Shown here piece after piece: positions 26,620 to 38,700 of a stretch of DNA of 64,000 nt. The translations under genes were made by a program, and so were the position numbers. The notes under the pieces are model-generated. The model did no database searches. It was given only the letters and a program-made list of their open reading frames with translations, and was not told the origin of the DNA. How positions within the stretch are numbered: position 1 is the stretch's first letter; every line of letters starts with the position of its first letter. The DNA lies in contig NZ_ASWO01000001.1 in NCBI RefSeq assembly GCF_000407605.1, forward strand, positions 372,001 through 436,000, given 5' to 3'. Source of the DNA: Enterococcus sulfureus ATCC 49903. Its GTDB lineage: Bacteria > Bacillota > Bacilli > Lactobacillales > Enterococcaceae.

Positions 26620-27123
26620 ATGTTAAAAAAAAATATATTGATTAAAAATAGAAATAAAAACACAACAATCAAAGCAAATGACGCTCAACAGAAATTGATA
26701 AAAAAAAATGAACACCTAACTTTAAAAGCAAAAACTGCTCAAAAAATATATAATCGTTCAATATTTTATATTATTATTTATTTTATCGGAATATTTATTA
26801 TTTCGTTTTTTGATGATAATAACTTCATTTTTAAATTCGGAAGTATCGTTTTTACAGCTATTGCTATACCATCAATTCTTTCACTTAATTCAATTTCTTT
26901 TGATTTAATGAAAGAAGTTGATAATGAAACTATATGGAAAGAGAATAATATTAATGGTATCAGTCATTCAAGTGAAAAAAATAATGAAGAAATCAATCTT
27001 TTGAAAAACGCGATAGAAGAACTTTCTCAAAGCAATAAAGTATTGAAAGAAAATTTAAATGTTATAGAAAAACAGTCACAACGATATATTTATAAAACTA
27101 AATCACACAGAAAATACAGATAA
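26620..27123 (+). CDS. Hypothetical membrane protein with C-terminal coiled coil
   Basis: A 167-residue, Lys/Asn-rich protein with a basic N-terminus, two adjacent transmembrane helices (about residues 47-66 and 69-90) and a charged heptad-like tail (about 120-155, NNEEINLLKNAIEELSQ). AAAGGAG precedes the ATG by about 11 bases. No family is recognised. It lies between the integrase remnant and repeat copy B, so it may be cargo of the left element. It could be an intact small accessory gene or a decayed one. Confidence 0.55.
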   Translation: MLKKNILIKNRNKNTTIKANDAQQKLIKKNEHLTLKAKTAQKIYNRSIFYIIIYFIGIFIISFFDDNNFIFKFGSIVFTAIAIPSILSLNSISFDLMKEVDNETIWKENNINGISHSSEKNNEEINLLKNAIEELSQSNKVLKENLNVIEKQSQRYIYKTKSHRKYR

Positions 27124-27173
27124 ATACCAGTGCACATACTTTTTCATAGACCTCACCTGATAACAGACACAAC

Positions 27174-27244
27174 AAAAAAGCTAGCAACCTCATCTCTCAA
27201 GGTTGCTAGCTTTTTCTCATATCTCTAACCTACTGACCCTTCCA
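27174..27244. repeat. Direct repeat copy B with terminator-like hairpin
   Basis: The second copy of the 70-bp repeat at 23696-23765. Here GCTAGCAACC (27180-27189) pairs with GGTTGCTAGC (27201-27210), a longer stem than in copy A, followed by TTTTT. The rest of the 335-bp gap to 27458 shows another CTAGCTTTTT motif at about 27249 and a 13-bp element described separately, but no gene. Confidence 0.75.
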
Positions 27245-27349
27245 GCAAAAGGCTAGCTTTTTCCAGAGCTTCTGACAAGCTCTAAACGTTGGTATAACAG
27301 CATTCTACTTTTTCAGCGAATACTGCGAAATTCTAGTAATTTTTGTCAA

Positions 27350-27362
27350 TTGTAGTTAGTTT
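27350..27362. repeat. Short direct repeat, left copy (candidate attachment site of the Gabija element)
   Basis: TTGTAGTTAGTTT occurs here and again at 34226-34238, immediately after the second integrase remnant. The two copies bracket the Gabija/toxin-antitoxin/integrase segment. At 13 bp in AT-rich DNA this is suggestive only. Confidence 0.35.
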
Positions 27363-27458
27363 TGATTTAGTTTCAAGCTGTTTTAACTAGAAAAAAATGG
27401 ATATTTTGTAAAATTTTAGTAAGACAATTGCGAGCTGGAATAGATACTAATGAATTTT

Positions 27459-29237
27459 TTAAATATTCTGTTTTAATAATTTCCAAAATGGTGAAGGCTC
27501 CTTCTCAATTCGATACGGATTTCCATATCTACTGATACCAGATATGGCTTTTGATCTAACTAAATACACTACTCTCTTAGCTCTAGTTAATGAGACAAAA
27601 AAAACTCTCAGATCTTCTTGATATTCTTGACTGCCTATCGCATGATTGTAATAGGGAAAACTTCCTTCTTCCAGACCAAGAATAATGACCACCTCAAATT
27701 CTAATCCTTTAGAACTATGCCGAGTAGAGATAGTTACCTGGTTATCCAAAGCTGAGATGTATCCAAATTGACTAACTGTATAATTTTCTAAAACCTCATC
27801 CTTAATAACTTGTCTGACGAATTCCTTTACATCATTAACTTCATTACTGTGCGGAGAACAGGACAGCACAGTAGATAAATCCAGTTCTACAAAAATTGCT
27901 TTAAGCCACTTCTTAAAACTATTTTTATTCAATTTACTCTTTTCTAAACTCTTAAATAGTTTCATTTTTTCATCAAAATCACGTATATCTTTATTATTTA
28001 TAAATAACCATTCGTCAGATATATCGTTGAAGTTCACTTTGTTATTACCTGATAAATATAGACAACATTCTTGTAACCATAGCACAAATTTTAATTTTAA
28101 AAACGATAATCCTTCTCTATAATAGGCAATACCTTCTTCATCTAATGCATTGGAAAGATCATCTAATTGATTATTGTATCCAACTAGAATACAGATTTCT
28201 GAAGGGGAAATATCATTGGCAATACACATTGGAATTAATTGTTGAGCAACTAATTTATACTGTTGCTCCATGCCAACCTCACATTCGAAAAAATTGATTT
28301 TTGCAGGTTTCTCATTATTTATTCCAGATACGTACTCCCTATCATCCCAGTCTAATGTCTTCAATACAGAATCAATTAAAAATTGATCACTTCTGTAATT
28401 TGTGGTTAAATTTATTCTTTTCATGTCCGGATGATCATAAAGCTCTAAAAAATAAAATGGCAAAGCACCTTGAAATCTATAAATTGATTGATCAGGATCA
28501 CCTACAACAAAAAACTTAATTTTAGTTTTTTCAAGAAACAATAAAACAATCTCATGCAATATTTTCCCTAGGTCTTGGTATTCATCAATCAAAATCCATG
28601 GGAATTTTGCTTCTAAGCATTTAATAATATATGGATGTTCCTCCATTAGACGAAGAGATTCACTTATAATTAAATTGAAATCACAAAGATTTTTTTCTAA
28701 CATTTTAGCTTCAAATAACAAACATAGTTTCTCTAGTTGCTTATCTTTATTTATATCTACTGAACTACGTGAACCATACATTTCATTTCTATATTTTTCA
28801 ACATTTTCTAAAGTATATTGTTTTGAAATAGCTAATTCATTTTTAGAAACTCTAAATATTTCGTTTTTTTCCTTGTCATTAATAATTTTAATCGGAAAAT
28901 TTATTCTTGTGTTATACATTTTACCGAAGGGAATAAGGATTTGTGAAATGCAAAATCCATGAACAGTTGAAAGAATAACTCTATTGGATTTGCTTACACC
29001 TAACTCTCTTAATTTTTGAGTAAAATTCTTCACCGCAGAATTACTGTATGTTAAACAAACAATTCCTCTAGGTTCAACAATTTTTTCCATCAGTAACAGT
29101 TTTAACTTTACCGTTAAAACTGTTGTTTTACCACTGCCAGGTCCTGCTTTAATTACAGCATTAGAGTTTGCTAATAGTGCTTCGTACTGATTTTTATCTT
29201 CTTTTATCTGGGATAGTTTTTCAAAATATTTAGTCAT
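27459..29237 (-). CDS. gajB: Gabija defence system helicase GajB (UvrD/PcrA-like)
   Basis: A 592-residue SF1 helicase: Walker A AGPGSGKTTV (31-40), motif II ILIDEYQDLG, motif III GDPDQSIYRFQGA, and C-terminal motifs STRHSSKGLEFEVVI and VSLTRAKR. It lies 12 bp behind an OLD/TOPRIM nuclease gene, the defining Gabija pair. In Gabija the GajB helicase joins the GajA complex and acts with it against phage DNA when nucleotide pools fall (known for the family). Start ATG with AAGGGAG upstream. Composition is AT-rich like the rest of the island. Confidence 0.88.
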   Translation of the reverse strand: MTKYFEKLSQIKEDKNQYEALLANSNAVIKAGPGSGKTTVLTVKLKLLLMEKIVEPRGIVCLTYSNSAVKNFTQKLRELGVSKSNRVILSTVHGFCISQILIPFGKMYNTRINFPIKIINDKEKNEIFRVSKNELAISKQYTLENVEKYRNEMYGSRSSVDINKDKQLEKLCLLFEAKMLEKNLCDFNLIISESLRLMEEHPYIIKCLEAKFPWILIDEYQDLGKILHEIVLLFLEKTKIKFFVVGDPDQSIYRFQGALPFYFLELYDHPDMKRINLTTNYRSDQFLIDSVLKTLDWDDREYVSGINNEKPAKINFFECEVGMEQQYKLVAQQLIPMCIANDISPSEICILVGYNNQLDDLSNALDEEGIAYYREGLSFLKLKFVLWLQECCLYLSGNNKVNFNDISDEWLFINNKDIRDFDEKMKLFKSLEKSKLNKNSFKKWLKAIFVELDLSTVLSCSPHSNEVNDVKEFVRQVIKDEVLENYTVSQFGYISALDNQVTISTRHSSKGLEFEVVIILGLEEGSFPYYNHAIGSQEYQEDLRVFFVSLTRAKRVVYLVRSKAISGISRYGNPYRIEKEPSPFWKLLKQNI

Positions 29238-29249
29238 TAAAATACTCCC

Positions 29250-31250
29250 TTAAACATTTTCGACAATATAATTTATAGCCTTTTCAATATATTCTGGTAC
29301 CATTTCTGGAGAAATGTCTAATGATAATCTCTGAGCAAACCTTCCCTTACCAATTTTAGATGTGGTGCCCTCTATCATTTTTAAACATTCGTCAAATCTT
29401 TTATTGTCCAGATGGTCTTTGAAATTACTTTTATGATTATCCCCACCTGCGGTTAATTCATTAAATAGGTTCCAGACATTATCTTTGTCAATAGCATCTA
29501 AATTTTCAAAAATGTCTATTTCTAAAGTATAAAAACCGATAAAGATACCTTCTTTGTTTAAGGTAGCTTCTAAAGCTTTATCATCAAGGGTATCAACAGC
29601 CTCTGAAAACATCCCTATATCTTTTACAAGTTGTCTCATTCTTTCCAATCCATCATAAAACTTGTTTGCTCCAGTAGGTGTGTTATATTCCATTTTATGA
29701 AAAGTAGATATTATCTTTTTTTCACCATTTTCTATTTTCTCTTCTTGGAAATAGAAATCGCCATCAGTTATTATTGCAGTTGGCATTTTTAGTGCTCTTA
29801 AAAATTTATAATATGGTTTAAAATTAGTTGAGTTTATATTGCAGCAAATTATCCCATGTTTATCAAGATCTTTTTCCAACACTCTAGAGAATTCCGGAAT
29901 TAAGTATTCTTCTGCAACTCCCTCTACTAAGAGAATACCTTTTCCAAAGTACAGTTCTCCACGTTTTACGTCAATATATCTTTCTAAATCTTTTTGTTCT
30001 CCATCAGTAAAATTTAAATTTGCTGTGCTGTTTATCAAAGTACCTTGACTACTCTTCCTCAAATGTACGATGCTATTTATCGGTGCCACAGAAGTAATAT
30101 GAGGAGAATGTGTAGTCATAAGCATTGAGACATTTCTATTAAATATATCTTTGTAAATCGTGCGCTGCATCGCCGGATGTAAATGAGCTTCTGGTTCCTC
30201 AATAACAAGAATTGAGAAACCTTGAAAATTTTTATTTTTATAATTTTCATCCATGAAGGTATACAGTTTTTTATAGTCTGCTTCGGAAATTTCAGAATCT
30301 ATTATACGTTTTCCATTAGAAGTAATTTTGTAAAATTTATCAATGATCAGCTCTGTATCATCTTCTATAAGAGTATTATATTGTTTTTCAGAAAGTATGC
30401 TAGGAACTGTATTATCTTCTAAAGAAAGCAGAAGTAGTGATATATACAAAAGATTATTTATTCCAAGACTTGTATCGTGTAGTCCTCTTGCGCTCTCTCC
30501 TAAAACAATTTTCAAGAAATTTAGTAACTTAGTGGGAGCAATATCCATAGTTTTAAATGATACTGGCAAATCAATTTGGCTATTCACTACTGCACCAAAT
30601 CTATCGTTGATTGAATCTGTTAGATACTTTAGTTCATCCATATCTAACAAAGAACTTGTAGCATTATCTAATTCCTCAGATATAGTTTCTAATTCTTTAG
30701 CGTCTATATCATAGTCTTTAAGTAATGCTTTTATAGGCGATTTCTTATTGTTGCGAATATCTTTTTCCACATCTCTGATGGGAGGAATTACTTTCATATT
30801 CAAGAATCTACGTTCATTATGACCAAAATTTAGTTCTTTGTTTTCTCCTTGAAAAATTCGGTATTTATATTCAGTATTTCCAATTGAGTCAACTTCTGGA
30901 TAAAATTGATAAGTAATTCTAATAGTATCTGGATTATTACTAACTGTTGCACCTGATAAAATAGTCAAAAGTTTTAAATTATTTTCATAGTTTCTTAATT
31001 CAATCTCAATTTCAATAATTTCATTGTTCTCGAAAGGTGATTCAAGCCCCTCAAAAAAATCGATTTCATTTAGATACCTCTCTTCTTCGGACAGAGAAGG
31101 ATCTAAAATTAATTGAATTGCTCTAATAAAATTGGTCTTACCAACATTATTTTCACCAATAACAATTTGTTGCTTTTCCAAGTTCACAGATACATCTTTA
31201 AAATTTCTAAAATTTTTTATTCTTACTTTTGAAAGATATGGATTACTCAC
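29250..31250 (-). CDS. gajA: Gabija defence system nuclease GajA (OLD family ATPase with TOPRIM domain)
   Basis: A 666-residue protein with an ABC-type ATPase at the N-terminus (Walker A IGENNVGKTNF, about 31-41; Walker B region LVIEEPEAHLHPAMQ) and a C-terminal TOPRIM nuclease: ILLVEGVAEEYLIPEF supplies the metal-binding Glu and AIITDGDFYF the DxD. This is the class 2 OLD architecture of GajA. The start is a GTG preceded by GGAGG. GajA is a site-specific DNA nickase held off by ATP in the described systems. The pairing with the helicase gene makes the Gabija call firm; activity is not tested. Confidence 0.88.
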   Translation of the reverse strand: MSNPYLSKVRIKNFRNFKDVSVNLEKQQIVIGENNVGKTNFIRAIQLILDPSLSEEERYLNEIDFFEGLESPFENNEIIEIEIELRNYENNLKLLTILSGATVSNNPDTIRITYQFYPEVDSIGNTEYKYRIFQGENKELNFGHNERRFLNMKVIPPIRDVEKDIRNNKKSPIKALLKDYDIDAKELETISEELDNATSSLLDMDELKYLTDSINDRFGAVVNSQIDLPVSFKTMDIAPTKLLNFLKIVLGESARGLHDTSLGINNLLYISLLLLSLEDNTVPSILSEKQYNTLIEDDTELIIDKFYKITSNGKRIIDSEISEADYKKLYTFMDENYKNKNFQGFSILVIEEPEAHLHPAMQRTIYKDIFNRNVSMLMTTHSPHITSVAPINSIVHLRKSSQGTLINSTANLNFTDGEQKDLERYIDVKRGELYFGKGILLVEGVAEEYLIPEFSRVLEKDLDKHGIICCNINSTNFKPYYKFLRALKMPTAIITDGDFYFQEEKIENGEKKIISTFHKMEYNTPTGANKFYDGLERMRQLVKDIGMFSEAVDTLDDKALEATLNKEGIFIGFYTLEIDIFENLDAIDKDNVWNLFNELTAGGDNHKSNFKDHLDNKRFDECLKMIEGTTSKIGKGRFAQRLSLDISPEMVPEYIEKAINYIVENV

Positions 31251-31304
31251 TTTATTTTCCTCCTAAGAAAATTATTGTTCACACTTATTTAGTATATCAT
31301 CTAC

Positions 31305-31316
31305 CAGTTACAACTG
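31305..31316. promoter_or_regulatory. Small inverted repeat in the gajA/toxin divergent promoter region
   Basis: CAGTT-AC-AACTG is an inverted repeat about 55 bp upstream of gajA, near a TATACT -10-like hexamer on the minus strand. The 210-bp region between gajA and the divergent gene at 31462 must hold both promoters. A role is speculative. Confidence 0.3.
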
Positions 31317-31461
31317 TTATCGGTAATAAAGATTGAAACAGGGTCAATAAGTTTGTATCTCAGCACATTAGATTTATTCACTTTAAAAAAAAGCAAAAAT
31401 TAATGTTTTTACTTTAAAAATATTATATACTAACAGAGACAAATAGATTGGAGGCTTATAT

Positions 31462-32229
31462 ATGGATGAATTCAAATTAGACAAATCAATTAGTAAAGCG
31501 ATTGTTGATGGTACATTAAAAGGTTACTTACAATACCTTGAAGAACGGAGAAAGAAAAAGGATTCAATGAATGTCAGTGGTGCTTATGCTTGGACAAAAG
31601 GAAACCACATCGATGACCAAGTCTCAAAAGTTGGAAAAAATCATAATGTTCAGTTTAAAATTGAAAAAGCTGGATACACATGGGAATATTTACAATTTAC
31701 TGTTAGTGAAAATGCTGAAAATTATATGGTAATTGTAAAAAACTCAAGAAGAGTTAAAAAGTCCTTTGAAGATCAGAAAAAAAAAACTAGAGAAGATAAT
31801 TATTTGGTCAATTTAGCTGATATAAATACGGATATCTTGAAAAATACTAATAAAAATTATATTACACAACCAGAACAAATTCAGCTTGAATTAAGTGATC
31901 CAGAAGAAGTGAAAGCTGTTTTAGAAGGAACTCAACTTAATGTTTCTCAAGCATACTCTCGCTTTTATATTGTCACTTATGAAATTGATGATGAAACAAA
32001 ATTTGTTGAATCAATTAAACTAACTATGCCAAATCGTCAAACGATGAATTTAGAATTAATTGAAGATTTAAGTTACCTTATTCAAGAAAGTGAATATGAG
32101 GTTACAACTGAGGATGTTGAACCGATTATGAGTGAAAAAATCTCAGACCAAACCATCTTCTCAACTGATAAAAATGCCTTTGGTTACTCGGTTCCAGAAG
32201 AAGAAGAAAAAAAAGAATCAGGTAATTAA
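31462..32229 (+). CDS. Putative toxin of a toxin-antitoxin pair (spr1630/DUF5986-like)
   Basis: A 255-residue soluble protein, acidic at the C-terminus, starting MDEFKLDKSISKAIVDGTLKG. Segment VSGAYAWTKGNHIDDQVSK and the length recall the pneumococcal spr1630-type ClpXP-sensitive toxins. The gene directly downstream (30 bp) encodes an XRE plus ImmA/IrrE metallopeptidase protein, like spr1629. The ATG has GGAGG at about 8 bases. The family link is from memory of the pair layout and short motifs. An alternative is an uncharacterised partner of an ImmA/IrrE regulator. Confidence 0.5.
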   Translation: MDEFKLDKSISKAIVDGTLKGYLQYLEERRKKKDSMNVSGAYAWTKGNHIDDQVSKVGKNHNVQFKIEKAGYTWEYLQFTVSENAENYMVIVKNSRRVKKSFEDQKKKTREDNYLVNLADINTDILKNTNKNYITQPEQIQLELSDPEEVKAVLEGTQLNVSQAYSRFYIVTYEIDDETKFVESIKLTMPNRQTMNLELIEDLSYLIQESEYEVTTEDVEPIMSEKISDQTIFSTDKNAFGYSVPEEEEKKESGN

Positions 32230-32259
32230 TTTTTACAAATAATCAAGGATGTGATAAAT

Positions 32260-33444
32260 ATGTTTTTCGGAGAGAAATTGCAAAGTGTCAGAGAATTAAA
32301 CAGTCTCTCCAGAAAAGAACTTGCTGACAAATTAAATGTGAGTGAACAAGCAATCTGGCAGTATGAAAATCAGTATACTGTGCCTAAATTTGAAATCGCT
32401 AATGAGTTAAAAAAGATTTTTAATGTAAAGGCTCAGTTTTTCTATTCAGAACCATTTATAACTAACATTTCTAAAGTTGAAAGCATTGCTTATCGTACTG
32501 AGGATCGGGACGCTAGAAAAAAGACTAAGATGGAAACTTCTTTTATTGACTTTACAAGTTATTTTCTAAATAAATTTGAAAGTAAATTGAATTTACCAAA
32601 CACAAATATTGCTCAATTAAGAGATGAATCAATTAAACTCTATAACCAAAGGGCTGATTCAGATAATCAAGTTCTACATCTAGAAATGATTGCTGAAAAT
32701 GCCAGAAAAAAATTGGATGTAGTGACCAATTCAGATCTTTTATATCGGCTTGAGCTATCTGGAATCTATATTCTAGAAAAAAATATGGGTTCTAGTATAG
32801 ATGCTTATAGTACTTGGACGAATCAAGAGAAACCTTTCATTATCTTAGGAAATAAAAAGAAGTCTGCAGTTCGTAGAAATTTTGATTTGGCACATGAATT
32901 AGGTCATTTGCTTCTCCATTATAAAATGGATATGGACAGCTTAACTAAAGATGAACATAAAAAAATTGAAAAAGAAGCGAACGATTTTGCTTCATTTTTT
33001 CTACTTCCAAAAGAACAATTTTTAGAGGATTTTTCAACCATTTTAAAAAAATCTAATCCTGATTCCTATATAGATTTAAAAATGAAATATATGGTTTCAA
33101 TTGGTGCACTTGAATACCGAGCATATAAACTAGGATTACTAACATTTGAAGAAAACAGATACTTCTATGCAAAATTAAATCAAAAAAACTATAAAAAAAA
33201 CGAGCCATTTGATGAAGATATCGCAGTAATTCGTCCCGGAAAAATTCGTTCTCTCTTAGATTTAATTTTTAGAAACAATTTATTTTCTCTGAATAGTATC
33301 TTAAATGATTACTATCTTAACCGTTCATTTTTAGAATCTCTTTTAGGTCTGGAAAATGGATTTTTAGAAAAATATTTAGAAGAATCTACAATAGAATATT
33401 TTAATACCTCAAATGTTATACCTTTATTTACTAAAGGTAGTTAA
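32260..33444 (+). CDS. XRE regulator with ImmA/IrrE metallopeptidase domain (putative antitoxin)
   Basis: A 394-residue protein. An N-terminal HTH_3 domain (LQSVRELNSLSRKELADKLN, about residues 6-60) is joined to a COG2856 zinc-peptidase domain with HELGHLLLH and a downstream EANDFASFFLLP (the third-ligand region). The tail of about 100 residues is unassigned. Start at the ATG at 32260; a GTG at 32251 lies in the Shine-Dalgarno. Such proteins repress mobile elements or act as antitoxins to an adjacent toxin, and cleave or release on stress. The partner is the gene upstream. Confidence 0.8.
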   Translation: MFFGEKLQSVRELNSLSRKELADKLNVSEQAIWQYENQYTVPKFEIANELKKIFNVKAQFFYSEPFITNISKVESIAYRTEDRDARKKTKMETSFIDFTSYFLNKFESKLNLPNTNIAQLRDESIKLYNQRADSDNQVLHLEMIAENARKKLDVVTNSDLLYRLELSGIYILEKNMGSSIDAYSTWTNQEKPFIILGNKKKSAVRRNFDLAHELGHLLLHYKMDMDSLTKDEHKKIEKEANDFASFFLLPKEQFLEDFSTILKKSNPDSYIDLKMKYMVSIGALEYRAYKLGLLTFEENRYFYAKLNQKNYKKNEPFDEDIAVIRPGKIRSLLDLIFRNNLFSLNSILNDYYLNRSFLESLLGLENGFLEKYLEESTIEYFNTSNVIPLFTKGS

Positions 33445-33455
33445 TTTTAATACCG

Positions 33456-33490
33456 AAGACGTTTCTTATACAGGGACGTCTTTTTTATTT
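33456..33490 (+). terminator. Intrinsic terminator after the XRE-ImmA gene
   Basis: AAGACGT (33456-33462) pairs with ACGTCTT (33476-33482), followed by a T-run on the plus strand. Confidence 0.75.
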
Positions 33491-33596
33491 TACAATGAAT
33501 ACTAATCTAAAAAGAGCTGAACAAAAAAACTTGTCCCCATCAATCTGAAGTCCAACTCTTACCTCTAAAAATTAAGATAGCTCAAGGAGGAAAGGA

Positions 33597-34219
33597 ATGA
33601 CTGTTTATACACCAAAAGAATTAGCTATTTTCTTGGAGTCTTGTAAAAAACATGACAATATGAAAATCGAAACTTATTTTCGTGTTTTAGCCTATACTGG
33701 TGCAAGAAAATCTGAAATACTTGCCTTAGAATGGAATGATATTAATTTTGATAGTAACAAATTAACTATCAGTAAAACATTGGCAGAAGTTGAGTATGAT
33801 CCAAAATCTAAAAAAACTGAAATAACCAGTCAAAGCGCCAAAACAAATGCCGGTAAAAGAAATAGGAAGTAAAACAACAATTCGGGTTTAATATTTTAAT
33901 TTTTAAAACAACCAATAAACATCAACTTGTCTTCACCAATAGAGAAAATAAATTTTGTCGCCCATGTCAAGCTAATGACTAGTACGACATGATTGCAACT
34001 AAATACAAATTAAAACGAATTACACTTAATGAATTTAGAAAGACACATGCCTCTCTTTTTAAAATGACGGGTATGAATTTAGAGGATATTATGTATAGAG
34101 TTGGTCATAAAGATTCTAAGATAACTCGTCAAGTTTATAACTACTTCTATCCTGAACGTGAGGAACGCAGTACAGATCAATTCGTACAATTCATTGAAAA
34201 AGATAGGTATTTGTTTTAA
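33597..34219 (+). pseudogene. Tyrosine integrase, broken (right element)
   Basis: Two frames carry integrase pieces. The first (33597-33872) reads LAYTGARKSEILALEWNDIN, with the box I Arg. The second (33989-34219) reads ITLNEFRKTHASLFK, then YRVGHKDSKITRQVYNYF, with the second Arg, His and a Tyr candidate. Between them a piece reading VFTNRENKF is out of frame, so at least one frameshift and internal loss have occurred. The N-terminal SAM-like DNA-binding domain is missing. It lies at the right edge of the island next to the suf terminator, the expected place for an element integrase. Confidence 0.8.
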
Positions 34220-34225
34220 TCGCCG

Positions 34226-34238
34226 TTGTAGTTAGTTT
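34226..34238. repeat. Short direct repeat, right copy (candidate attachment site)
   Basis: TTGTAGTTAGTTT, identical to 27350-27362, lies 7 bp after the integrase remnant and 17 bp before the suf terminator stem. Confidence 0.35.
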
Positions 34239-34247
34239 GCTTTTCAA

Positions 34248-34292
34248 AAAAAGAAGCACTAGAAACATTGATAAATCAACGTTTCTAGTGCT
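34248..34292 (-). terminator. Terminator of the suf operon
   Basis: An 18-bp stem from AGCACTAGAAAC (starting 34255) to GTTTCTAGTGCT (ending 34292). The only odd pair is a G-U wobble when read as minus-strand RNA, and a T-run follows on that strand. It ends sufB transcription and forms the right boundary of the island. Confidence 0.85.
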
Positions 34293-34302
34293 GAAGTCGG
34301 CG

Positions 34303-35694
34303 TTATCCCACACTACCTTCCATTTCATAGCTGATCAAACGGTTTAGTTCGACTGCGTATTCCATTGGAAGTTCTTTAGTAAATGGTTCCACAAATCCCA
34401 TAACGATCATTTCGGTCGCTTCTAATTCAGATAGACCACGACTCATCAAGTAGTACAATTGTTCTTCTGAGATCTTCGATACTTTCGCTTCATGTTCTAA
34501 GGACACTTGGCTGTTGTGGATTTCATTGAACGGGATGGTATCTGATTTGGATAGATCATCCATGATGATCGTATCGCATTCGATATGTGAGATCGAGCCG
34601 GCACTTTTCTTGCCAAACGTTACTTGACCACGATAGTTCACTTCACCGCCGTCTTTGGCGATCGATTTTGATACGATCGAACTTGACGTATTTGGTGCGT
34701 TATGGATCATTTTGGCTCCGGTATCTTGGATCTGTTTTGCGCCAGCAAACGCGATCGATAACATCGTACCACGTGCGCCTTCACCTTCAAGATAGACACT
34801 TGGGTATTTCATCGTCGTTTTCGCACCTAAGTTGCCATCGATCCATTCAACCGTTGCGCCTTGTTCAGCACGCGCACGTTTGGTTACCAAGTTGTAGACA
34901 TTATCTGACCAGTTTTGGATGGTCGTGTAACGACAATACGCATCTTTTAACGTAAAGATCTCGACGATCGCCGCATGTAGACTGTTCGTTGAATATGTTG
35001 GTGCCGTACATCCTTCGACATAATGCACACTTGCACCTTCATCGACGACGATCAAGGTCCGTTCAAATTGTCCCGTATTTTCAGCATTGATCCTGAAATA
35101 CGTTTGTAACGGTACATCGACACGCACGCCTTTTGGTACGTAGATGAACGTTCCACCTGACCATACAGCTGAGTTTAGAGCGGCTAATTTATTGTCAGTT
35201 GGTGGGACTAGTTTAGAAAAATATTGTTTGAAGATCTCTGGGTATTCTTTTAAAGCCGAATCCGTATCGGTAAAGATGATCCCTAATTTTTCAAACTCTT
35301 CTTTCATATTGTGGTAGACCACTTCTGATTCATATTGCGCTGAAGCTCCAGCTAAGTACGCGCGTTCTGCTTCGGGGATCCCGATACGTTCAAAGGTCTC
35401 TTTGATTTTTTCTGGTACATCGTCCCAATCACGAGCCGGTTTATCGCTAGCTTTTTGGTAGTATTTGATGGCATTAAAATCAATATCCGATAGATCTGGT
35501 CCCCAGTTTTGCATTGGCATTTTGTGGAATGCTTCTAGTGAACGTAAACGAAAATCTAACATCCATTCTGGTTCTTCTTTTACACGTGAGATCTCACGGA
35601 CGATCTCTTCTGTCAGACCTTCTCCGGTCGTAAAGACAGGTTTGACATCATCGTGGAATCCGTATTTATATTCTTCTAATTCAGGTACGCCCAT
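34303..35694 (-). CDS. sufB: Fe-S cluster assembly scaffold subunit SufB
   Basis: A 463-residue SufB with the beta-helix core and conserved [35 protein letters not shown], and the C-terminal [21 protein letters not shown]. It builds Fe-S clusters with SufC and SufD in the cytoplasm. I use the ATG at 35694 with GGAG 8 bases upstream; the longer frame begins with a GTG. Its start sits just after the sufU stop. It is the last gene of the operon. Confidence 0.95.
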   Translation of the reverse strand: MGVPELEEYKYGFHDDVKPVFTTGEGLTEEIVREISRVKEEPEWMLDFRLRSLEAFHKMPMQNWGPDLSDIDFNAIKYYQKASDKPARDWDDVPEKIKETFERIGIPEAERAYLAGASAQYESEVVYHNMKEEFEKLGIIFTDTDSALKEYPEIFKQYFSKLVPPTDNKLAALNSAVWSGGTFIYVPKGVRVDVPLQTYFRINAENTGQFERTLIVVDEGASVHYVEGCTAPTYSTNSLHAAIVEIFTLKDAYCRYTTIQNWSDNVYNLVTKRARAEQGATVEWIDGNLGAKTTMKYPSVYLEGEGARGTMLSIAFAGAKQIQDTGAKMIHNAPNTSSSIVSKSIAKDGGEVNYRGQVTFGKKSAGSISHIECDTIIMDDLSKSDTIPFNEIHNSQVSLEHEAKVSKISEEQLYYLMSRGLSELEATEMIVMGFVEPFTKELPMEYAVELNRLISYEMEGSVG

Positions 35695-35699
35695 TTGAT

Positions 35700-38686
<2,987 letters not shown>

Positions 38687-38700
38687 CTGCAATCTCCTCC

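Noticed and set aside
23696-27184. Perfect 11-base matches to the putative TldR guide (AAAAAAGCTAG) at 23696 and 27174
   Set aside because: Both fall in terminator hairpins at the island repeats, not in promoters. An A-run followed by GCTAG is simply what such terminators look like, so I take these as coincidence.
29250-31250. A phage P2-type Old exclusion nuclease acting alone
   Set aside because: The adjacent co-directional UvrD-like helicase gene makes this the class 2 OLD arrangement, that is Gabija, rather than a stand-alone Old protein.
34255-34292. The suf terminator as a third copy of the 70-bp island repeat
   Set aside because: It shares only CTAGAAA/TTTCTAG in the stem; loop and flanks differ, so similarity is limited to hairpin composition.
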